Of a stretch of DNA of 5,262 nt, positions 1 through 4,525 are shown one piece after another. The stretch is from Burkholderiales bacterium. GTDB lineage: Bacteria > Pseudomonadota > Gammaproteobacteria > Burkholderiales > SHXO01. The notes under the pieces were generated by a model, which saw nothing but the letters and a program-made list of their open reading frames with translations, was not told the origin of the DNA and searched no databases. Both the position numbers and the translations under genes were made by a program. Location: positions 1-5,262 of the forward strand of contig JAHCKU010000255.1 in assembly GCA_026125625.1 (NCBI GenBank), given 5' to 3'. The number at the start of each line of letters is the position of its first letter. Position 1 is the first letter of the stretch.

Positions 1-1388
1 GCCAGATCGAGCATGATCTGCCAGAAAGCGTCGCGTGCGATCGGGTCCACACCGGAAGTCGGCTCGTCGAGAATCAGTATCTCCGGCCGGTGCACCATCG
101 CTACTGCCAGCGACAGCCGCTGGCGCTGCCCCAGCGGCAGCGCGCCCGGCAATGTATCCATGATGTCGGTCAGCGCAAAGCGCTGCGCCATGTCCTGGAC
201 GCGTGCCTCGATCTGCGCCTCCGGCACGCTGAACAGGCGCGCATGCAGCACGAGATTCTGCTGCACGGTCAACTCGCCGTACAGCGAGAACGACTGCGTC
301 ATGTAGCCGACCCTGCGGCGGGTGTCCAGGTCGTGCGCCTTCACCGGATGGCCGAACAGCCACGCCTGCCCTTCGCTGGCCGGCAGCAGGCCGGTCAGCA
401 TCTTCATGGTGGTGGTCTTGCCGCAGCCGTTGGAACCGAGAAAGCCGAATATCTCGCCGCGCCGGATGCGGAAGCTCACGTGGTCGACGGCGACGAAATC
501 ACCGAAGCGCATGGTCAGATCGTGCGCTTCGATCGCAGCCCCATCGCCGCTGTCGACAGGGACGGGGTGAGGCGTGATCCCCGCCGGTCGATGATTCGCG
601 CGCTGCACGGCGGGGAGCAGGGTGATGAACGCGTCTTCCAGGCTGTGCGCGCCGGTACGCTCGAGCAGCGCTGCCGGTGTGCCGGTCGCGAGCACCTGCC
701 CGGCGTTCATCGCCACCAGCCGGTCGAAGCGTGCCGCCTCCGCCATGTAGGCGGTGGCGATCAGGACGCTCATGCCGGGGCGGCCGGCGCGGATGCGCTC
801 GATGAGCTCCCAGAACTGGCGGCGCGACAGCGGATCGACGCCGGTGGTGGGCTCGTCCAGGATCAGCAGGTCCGGATCGTGGATCAGTGCGCAGCACAGC
901 CCGAGCTTCTGCTTCATGCCGCCCGAGAGCTTGGCCGCGGCACGGTCCGCGAAGGGCATCAGGCCGGTGGCACGCAGCAGCTCGGCGATGCGTGCTTCGC
1001 GCTCGGGGCGTGGATGCCCGAACAGACGTCCGAAGAAATCGACGTTCTCGAACACCGACAGCGTCGGGTACAGGTTCCTGCCCAGACCCTGCGGCATGTA
1101 GGCGATGCGCGAGCACACTGCGCGGCGGTGCAGCGCATCGGCGATATCGCCGCCCAGGACCTCGATCCTGCCGCTCTGGACCGCGCGTGCACCGGCGATG
1201 AGCGAGAACAGGCTGGACTTGCCCACGCCGTCCGGTCCGATGAAACCGACCAGGCAGCCGGACGGTATGTCGATGCTGACCGCATTCAGGGCACGGGTCT
1301 TGCCGTATCGAAGATCTACTTCATGCAGCCGCGCGACCGATGGCGAGGCGACACCCGCTGCCTCGCCCGTGGGGGGAGGCGTGTTCAT
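1..1388 (-). CDS. rbbA: RbbA-type ABC protein, tandem nucleotide-binding domains (partial, C-terminal part beyond left edge)
   Basis: The frame is open from an ATG at 1388 to the window edge, giving 462 residues. Two ABC ATPase domains are visible. Domain 1 has Walker A GPDGVGKSS (51-59), Q-loop Q100, signature LSGGMKQ (154-160) and Walker B LLILDEP (174-180). Domain 2 has Walker A GSNGCGKTT (318-326), Q-loop Q365, a degenerate signature LPLGQRQ (417-423) and Walker B ILILDEP (437-443). The unusual GPDGVGKSS Walker A and the LPLG signature match E. coli RbbA (YhiH), about 911 residues, in which a C-terminal ABC-2 membrane domain follows; that half should lie beyond position 1. The family energises export with a YhiI-like adaptor and a YhhJ-like permease, and E. 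coli RbbA was also reported as a ribosome-bound ATPase. The start overlaps the yhiI stop (ATGA) with no clear Shine-Dalgarno, which suggests translational coupling. In domain 1 the switch histidine position reads Ala213 (in IATAYM). Family assignment is very secure; the substrate is unknown. Confidence 0.95.
   Translation of the reverse strand, partial: MNTPPPTGEAAGVASPSVARLHEVDLRYGKTRALNAVSIDIPSGCLVGFIGPDGVGKSSLFSLIAGARAVQSGRIEVLGGDIADALHRRAVCSRIAYMPQGLGRNLYPTLSVFENVDFFGRLFGHPRPEREARIAELLRATGLMPFADRAAAKLSGGMKQKLGLCCALIHDPDLLILDEPTTGVDPLSRRQFWELIERIRAGRPGMSVLIATAYMAEAARFDRLVAMNAGQVLATGTPAALLERTGAHSLEDAFITLLPAVQRANHRPAGITPHPVPVDSGDGAAIEAHDLTMRFGDFVAVDHVSFRIRRGEIFGFLGSNGCGKTTTMKMLTGLLPASEGQAWLFGHPVKAHDLDTRRRVGYMTQSFSLYGELTVQQNLVLHARLFSVPEAQIEARVQDMAQRFALTDIMDTLPGALPLGQRQRLSLAVAMVHRPEILILDEPTSGVDPIARDAFWQIMLDL
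1385..1388 (-). promoter_or_regulatory. ATGA stop/start overlap coupling yhiI to rbbA
   Basis: On the minus strand the yhiI stop TGA (1387-1385) shares bases with the rbbA start ATG (1388-1386). The 20 nt before the ATG contain no convincing Shine-Dalgarno. Re-initiation by ribosomes finishing yhiI is therefore the likely way rbbA is translated, fixing the ratio of adaptor to ATPase. The overlap is seen directly; the coupling is inferred. Confidence 0.8.
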
Positions 1389-2458
1389 TCCGGGAGCTTG
1401 ATCTGCAGCCGGGCCGGCCAGTCGACGTTGGCATCCAGCCGCACATAGGCCATACCGGGCAGGCCGGTCTTCACCTGCCGGATATGCTTGCGCAGCAGCT
1501 CGGGTGGGATCTGCGCACGAACACGGAACATGAGCTTCTCGCGCTCGCTCGCGGTTTCCACCGTCTTGGGCGTGAATTGGGCCTCCGATGCGACGAAGGA
1601 CACCTGCGCCGGAATCACGTACTGCGGTGCTGCATCCAGCACCAGGCGCACTTCCGCGCCCAGTGCGATCCGGCCCGCCACCGTGGTGGGCAGGAAGAAG
1701 GTCATGTACACGTCGCTGAGATCGATCATGTTGAGCACGCGTCCGCCCGCCGCCACCACTTCGCCGAGCTCGGCGACGCGGTATTGCACCCGCCCGTCGC
1801 GTGGTGCCCGCAACGTGGTGTCGTCGATGTCGGCCTGGATGCGCTCGATGTTGGCGCGGGCTGCGACTTCGGAAGATTGCGCCCCGGCCACCTGCGACCG
1901 AGCGGTGGCGATACTCGCATCGGCAGCGGCGACCTGTGCACGTGCTGCGTCGAGGGCGGCCTGGGCGCTGTCCACACGCGCGCGTTCGTCGTCCACTGCC
2001 TGTGGGGAAATGAAGCCATCGTTGGCCAGCGCCGTGGAACGCGACAGGCGCTGCTTCGCTGCATTCAACTCCACCTCGCGCTGCACGACCGCAGCCTGTG
2101 CAGCGGCCTTGTCGCTCCTGCGCTGTTCGAGCTGACTGCGTGCCGTGGCCACCGCGCTACGCGCCTGCAGCACCTGCGCTTCTGCTTCGCGGCGCTGCGC
2201 CTCCAGCGCCTGGGTATCCAGGGAGGCCACCACCTGTCCGGCGGTGACGAACTCGCCCTCGCCGACCAGGATCTCCTTCACCCGGCCAGGCGTTTTGGCT
2301 GCAACGTCGATCTCGACCGCCTCGATACGGCCATTGCCGCTGATGATGCCTGCCTCGTTTTCATCGGTCCCATAGCGCTGCCAGGCCAGTATGGCAGCCG
2401 CGCCGACGGCGAGCACCGCCACCAACCAGATCAACCATTTCTTTTTATTGAAGCGCAA
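1385..2458 (-). CDS. yhiI: YhiI-like HlyD-family membrane fusion protein (ABC exporter periplasmic adaptor)
   Basis: A complete gene of 357 residues, close to the 355 of E. coli YhiI. After a basic N-terminus (residues 2-7, with KKK) comes one membrane helix at about 8-26. The first half-lipoyl segment is at about 43-81 (GRIEAVEIDVAAK...GEGEFVTAGQVV). A long Ala/Gln/Arg-rich coiled-coil hairpin spans about 82-210. The second half-lipoyl segment is at about 213-248, with APRDGRVQYRVAELGEV and GGRVLNMIDLSD. A beta-barrel domain follows, with the family-typical block AQFTPKTVET (293-302). The protein should be anchored in the inner membrane and bridge it across the periplasm to an outer-membrane channel, working with the RbbA-type ATPase encoded next. 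The start is a TTG at 2458, chosen because a perfect AGGAGG lies 6 nt upstream and the N-terminus then fits the family; no in-frame ATG gives a better fit. The first codons are A-rich (AAT AAA AAG AAA), which favours translation initiation. The exported substrate cannot be told from sequence. Confidence 0.94.
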   Translation of the reverse strand: MRFNKKKWLIWLVAVLAVGAAAILAWQRYGTDENEAGIISGNGRIEAVEIDVAAKTPGRVKEILVGEGEFVTAGQVVASLDTQALEAQRREAEAQVLQARSAVATARSQLEQRRSDKAAAQAAVVQREVELNAAKQRLSRSTALANDGFISPQAVDDERARVDSAQAALDAARAQVAAADASIATARSQVAGAQSSEVAARANIERIQADIDDTTLRAPRDGRVQYRVAELGEVVAAGGRVLNMIDLSDVYMTFFLPTTVAGRIALGAEVRLVLDAAPQYVIPAQVSFVASEAQFTPKTVETASEREKLMFRVRAQIPPELLRKHIRQVKTGLPGMAYVRLDANVDWPARLQIKLPE

Positions 2459-2464
2459 GCAAAG

Positions 2465-2470
2465 CCTCCT
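2465..2470 (-). promoter_or_regulatory. Ribosome binding site of yhiI (AGGAGG)
   Basis: The minus strand reads AGGAGG CTTTGC TTG, a full-consensus Shine-Dalgarno with a 6-nt spacer. It decides the TTG start at 2458 for yhiI. A perfect site may compensate for the weak initiation codon. Confidence 0.85.
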
Positions 2471-2490
2471 GGCCTAAAATCTTCGCTGCA

Positions 2491-2498
2491 ACTATAAC
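2491..2498. promoter_or_regulatory. Putative divergent promoter with a shared symmetric -10 element
   Basis: The bases ACTATAAC read as TATAAC (2493-2498) on the plus strand and TATAGT (2496-2491) on the minus strand. Each differs from TATAAT at one position, and both use the same TATA core. Predicted transcript starts about 7 nt downstream of each box would leave leaders of roughly 20-25 nt, each containing its Shine-Dalgarno. No good -35 box is visible at 16-18 nt in either direction, so an activator or another -10 contact may be needed. The two polymerases could not occupy the site together. Prediction by eye only. Confidence 0.5.
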
Positions 2499-2507
2499 AA
2501 CGATTGT
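2497..2507. promoter_or_regulatory. Candidate operator, dyad ACAA-CGA-TTGT
   Basis: A perfect 4+4 bp inverted repeat with a 3-bp centre (ACAACGATTGT) abuts the shared -10 element. Its position covers the predicted plus-strand transcript start and the upstream side of the minus-strand promoter, where a repressor could block both. The arms are short, so chance is a real alternative. No regulator gene is in the window. Confidence 0.3.
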
Positions 2508-2510
2508 CGT

Positions 2511-2516
2511 AAGGAG
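2511..2516 (+). promoter_or_regulatory. Ribosome binding site of the quinoprotein gene (AAGGAG)
   Basis: AAGGAG lies 7 nt before the ATG at 2524, a good match in sequence and spacing. It supports this start, which also yields a well-formed signal peptide. Confidence 0.85.
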
Positions 2517-2523
2517 AACCTTC

Positions 2524-4320
2524 ATGCACGCCAGGTTGTTGGTATCGATAGTCTTGAGCATCGCCGTCCATGCACATGCACAGCCCGGCTTGGTCGATGA
2601 CCAGCGTCTGCTCGATGCGCAGCGGGATGGACGCAACTGGCTGACCTACGGCAGGGACTACGGGAATCAGCGCTTTTCGCCACTGGCGCATATCGATCGC
2701 GGCAACGTCTCCAGGCTGGCACCGGCCTGGTCGTTCAGCAGTGGCGTGTCCTCCACCTTCCAGGCTTCGCCGATCGTGGTGGACGGCGTCATGTACGTGT
2801 CACTGCCGTTCAACCACGTGGTGGCGCTGGATGCGCGCAGCGGCAAGGAGCGTTGGCGCTATCGGCACGAGCGCCGCACCGACAAGATGTGCTGCGGGCC
2901 GGCCAACCGCGGCGTGGCAGTAGCCTATGGCAAGGTGTTCATGGGTACGGTCGATGCACGCCTGATCGCGCTCGATCAGGCCAGCGGGAAGCCGGTGTGG
3001 GACGTGGCGCTGGTCGATGATCTCGACGGCGCCACTGAGCACACCGAGCAGCTCGGCGCCGACGATCCACTGCGCAAGAGCCGGGTGAGCGGCTCCACCG
3101 GCGTGGGGGCGAGCATGGCACCGCTGGTGTATCGCGGCACGGTGGTGATCGGCATCACCGGCGTGGGCTACGGATTGCATCTGGATTCGGACCGCGAAGG
3201 CGCCCCGCTGGGCGCAGTGGTCGGCATCGCCGGACAGAGCCAGCGCGCCGGCTTCTATGCCGCATTCGACGCGAATACCGGCGAGCGTCTTTGGCAGTTC
3301 GATACGACACCCGCGGTCGGCTGGGAAGGCGCGTTTCGCGACCGTACGCCGGACGGCGAGAAGCTCGATCGCGATCTGGCCGGTGAGCGCGCAGCGCTGG
3401 CGAAGTATCCCGATGCTGCCCGGCGCGGCGGCGGCTCGGCGTGGACCACGCCGGCCGTGGACGTGAAGACCAACACGCTGTTCGTGGGTGTGGGCAATCC
3501 CTCGCCGCAGATGGATGACGTCAGCCGTCCGGGTGACAATCTGTACACCGTATCTCTGGTCGCACTGGATGCGGACAGCGGCAGGATGAAGTGGTACTAC
3601 CAACTGGTGCCGCACGATATGTGGGGCTACGACGTTGCCAGTCCGCCGGTGCTGCTGGATGTGACCAAAGGCTACGACAGCATTCCCGCGGTCGCGCACG
3701 CGGGCAAGACCGGCTGGTTGTACGTGCTCGACCGGCGCGACGGCACGCTGCTGTACAAGTCCGAGGAATTCGTTCCGCATCAGAACATGTTCCGACGCCC
3801 GACTGCCGAGGGCATCGAAATTGCGCCTGGTGGCATCGGCGGCTCCAACTGGTCACCGGTAGCCCTCGATCCGCGCAGCGGACTGGCTTATGTGGCCGCC
3901 ATGCATTGGCCGATGCGCTATACCGTGAAAGAAATCCCGGCCAGCGCCGGCAAATCCGCCGTCCGTTACACCGCGTTGGAGCCCTCGCAGGGTCCGCGTT
4001 GGGGATTGCTCAGCGCAATCGACACGCAGGCATCGGGGGCGATCAGATGGCAGGTCAGGACCGAGCAGCCGCTGGTGGGCGGCGTGCTCGCCACCGCCGG
4101 CGATCTGCTGTTCATGGGAGAAGGCAACGGCCGATTCAACGCTTACGATGCGCGTACCGGCAAGCTGTTGTGGCAGCACGAATGCGATGCCGGAGTGAAT
4201 GCACCGCCGATCACGTACGAGATCGACGGCAGGCAGTACGTGGCGGTGGCGGCGGGCGGCAATCAGCTGTTCGGCTTCAAGCAGGGCGACACGATTCACG
4301 TGTTCGCGCTGCCGGAGTAG
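2524..4320 (+). CDS. Secreted PQQ-type quinoprotein dehydrogenase, eight-bladed propeller, no heme domain
   Basis: 598 residues. A signal peptide is clear: MHAR, a hydrophobic stretch at 5-15, and a likely cut after AHA (17-19), so the protein should act in the periplasm. The propeller is marked by recurrent A-x-D-x-x-x-G-x-x-x-W docking motifs, for example ALDARSGKERW (101-111), AFDANTGERLW (247-257), ALDADSGRMKW (347-357) and AYDARTGKLLW (540-550). Other family signs are adjacent cysteines 123-124 followed by NRGVA with Arg129, the probable PQQ floor Trp307, the metal-ligand motif GNPSP with Asn325, and Lys395 in GKTGWLYVLDR. Family members oxidise alcohols or aldoses with PQQ and pass electrons to cytochrome c or quinone. 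There is no CxxCH heme site and no N-terminal membrane bundle like that of Gcd, so an external acceptor would be required. The catalytic motif reads HDMWGYD (364-370), with Gly368 where WDxD has Asp, and Gly215 falls where the metal-ligand Glu is expected. Substrate and even enzymatic activity are uncertain; the fold assignment is secure. Confidence 0.9.
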   Translation: MHARLLVSIVLSIAVHAHAQPGLVDDQRLLDAQRDGRNWLTYGRDYGNQRFSPLAHIDRGNVSRLAPAWSFSSGVSSTFQASPIVVDGVMYVSLPFNHVVALDARSGKERWRYRHERRTDKMCCGPANRGVAVAYGKVFMGTVDARLIALDQASGKPVWDVALVDDLDGATEHTEQLGADDPLRKSRVSGSTGVGASMAPLVYRGTVVIGITGVGYGLHLDSDREGAPLGAVVGIAGQSQRAGFYAAFDANTGERLWQFDTTPAVGWEGAFRDRTPDGEKLDRDLAGERAALAKYPDAARRGGGSAWTTPAVDVKTNTLFVGVGNPSPQMDDVSRPGDNLYTVSLVALDADSGRMKWYYQLVPHDMWGYDVASPPVLLDVTKGYDSIPAVAHAGKTGWLYVLDRRDGTLLYKSEEFVPHQNMFRRPTAEGIEIAPGGIGGSNWSPVALDPRSGLAYVAAMHWPMRYTVKEIPASAGKSAVRYTALEPSQGPRWGLLSAIDTQASGAIRWQVRTEQPLVGGVLATAGDLLFMGEGNGRFNAYDARTGKLLWQHECDAGVNAPPITYEIDGRQYVAVAAGGNQLFGFKQGDTIHVFALPE

Positions 4321-4322
4321 GT

Positions 4323-4348
4323 CGTTACCCCGGCAGGGCCGGCGCCAG
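4323..4348 (+). repeat. REP-like unit 1 (imperfect, forward)
   Basis: Begins 3 bp after the quinoprotein stop. CGTTACCCCGGC (4323-4334) matches the head of unit 4 at 11 of 12 bases. The stem CCGGC/GCCGG (4330-4334 and 4338-4342) closes a 3-nt AGG loop, and the unit ends in CCAG. The outer stem pairs are partly lost. No U-tract follows, so it is not a standard intrinsic terminator, although it could protect the transcript end. Confidence 0.65.
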
Positions 4349-4383
4349 ATCTTATGCGTCTTCCGAAAAGATGCTTTCAGTAC

Positions 4384-4411
4384 CTGGATGCCGGCCTGCG
4401 CCGGCATGACG
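4384..4411 (-). repeat. REP-like unit 2 (intact, reverse)
   Basis: On the minus strand it reads CGTC, then ATGCCGGC-GCAG-GCCGGCAT, then CCAG. The stem is a perfect 8 bp (4388-4395 with 4400-4407) around a 4-nt loop. It is the same 28-bp length as unit 4, in opposite orientation. Confidence 0.85.
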
Positions 4412-4419
4412 AAATCAGC

Positions 4420-4438
4420 GGCCTGCGCCGGCATGACG
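4420..4438 (-). repeat. REP-like unit 3 (truncated, reverse)
   Basis: Nineteen bases identical to 4393-4411 of unit 2, repeated 27 bp downstream in the same orientation. The outer part of one stem arm and the CCAG end are missing, so only about 4 bp of the hairpin can form. This looks like a partial tandem duplication of unit 2 or an independently decayed copy. Confidence 0.7.
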
Positions 4439-4448
4439 TAGGACACTG

Positions 4449-4463
4449 GTCACCTTGGCGAAG
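4449..4463 (+). repeat. Decayed half REP-like unit (forward)
   Basis: GTCACCTTGGCGAAG matches the first half of unit 4 (from 4475) at 12 of 15 bases, with TT in place of CC in the stem. The second stem arm is absent. It may be a remnant; chance similarity in GC-rich DNA is possible. Confidence 0.35.
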
Positions 4464-4473
4464 TCGAGTAGAT

Positions 4474-4501
4474 CGTCACCCCGGCGAAAGCCGGGGTCCA
4501 G
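4474..4501 (+). repeat. REP-like unit 4 (intact, forward, GAAA tetraloop)
   Basis: Reads CGTC, then ACCCCGGC-GAAA-GCCGGGGT, then CCAG. A perfect 8-bp stem (4478-4485 with 4490-4497) is capped by a GNRA-type GAAA loop, a very stable RNA hairpin. It ends 24 bp from the methyltransferase stop codon, so it would lie in the 3' untranslated part of that mRNA and possibly of the quinoprotein mRNA too. No T-run follows on either strand. Confidence 0.85.
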
Positions 4502-4525
4502 AAACGAACAGACTTCCGCCGGCGT

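Larger units (their letters stand above)
4321..4525. repeat. Cluster of REP-like hairpin repeats in a convergent intergenic region
   Basis: These 205 bp between the two converging stop codons hold no credible gene. They contain two well-preserved 28-bp units (4384-4411, reverse; 4474-4501, forward), one imperfect forward unit (4323-4348), one reverse unit truncated in one arm (4420-4438) and a decayed half unit (4449-4463). The common pattern on the forward sense is CGTCA, then a G/C stem around CCGGC, a 3-4 nt loop, GCCGG and TCCAG. Such units are known in Xanthomonadales and related genomes as dispersed REP-like elements, often moved by RAYT transposases; no transposase gene is present here. 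They may act as mRNA 3'-end stabilisers for both genes. Confidence 0.8.

Noticed and set aside
90..1448. Long plus-strand open frame (452 codons) opposite rbbA
   Set aside because: It is antisense to a gene with clear ABC motifs, has no recognisable domain, and its His/Arg/Ala/Gln-rich composition is typical of shadow frames in high-GC DNA.
1340..2497. Plus-strand open frame (385 codons) opposite yhiI
   Set aside because: Antisense to a well-conserved HlyD-family gene, with no domain and no ribosome binding site; a GC-driven shadow frame.
2445..2525. 26-residue hydrophobic minus-strand frame starting at 2525 and overlapping the yhiI start, possible leader peptide
   Set aside because: It has no Shine-Dalgarno, and the predicted yhiI transcript starts downstream of its ATG, so it is probably never in the mRNA.
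2800..3780. Minus-strand open frame (326 codons) opposite the quinoprotein gene
   Set aside because: The plus strand carries propeller docking motifs throughout this stretch; the antisense product is compositionally a shadow with no family resemblance.
4199..4441. Small plus-strand frames running from the end of the quinoprotein gene into the hairpin repeats
   Set aside because: Their products (with repeated LRRHDE- and CAGMT-like strings) are merely translations of the REP-like units; no ribosome binding site or conserved protein.
4478..4497. Intrinsic terminator at hairpin unit 4
   Set aside because: The stem is strong, but no T-run follows on either strand, so it does not meet the standard definition; a role in mRNA stability or factor-dependent termination remains possible.
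4384..4501. CRISPR-like array
   Set aside because: Repeat units are self-complementary hairpins in mixed orientation with irregular spacing and a decayed copy; no uniform spacers and no cas genes.
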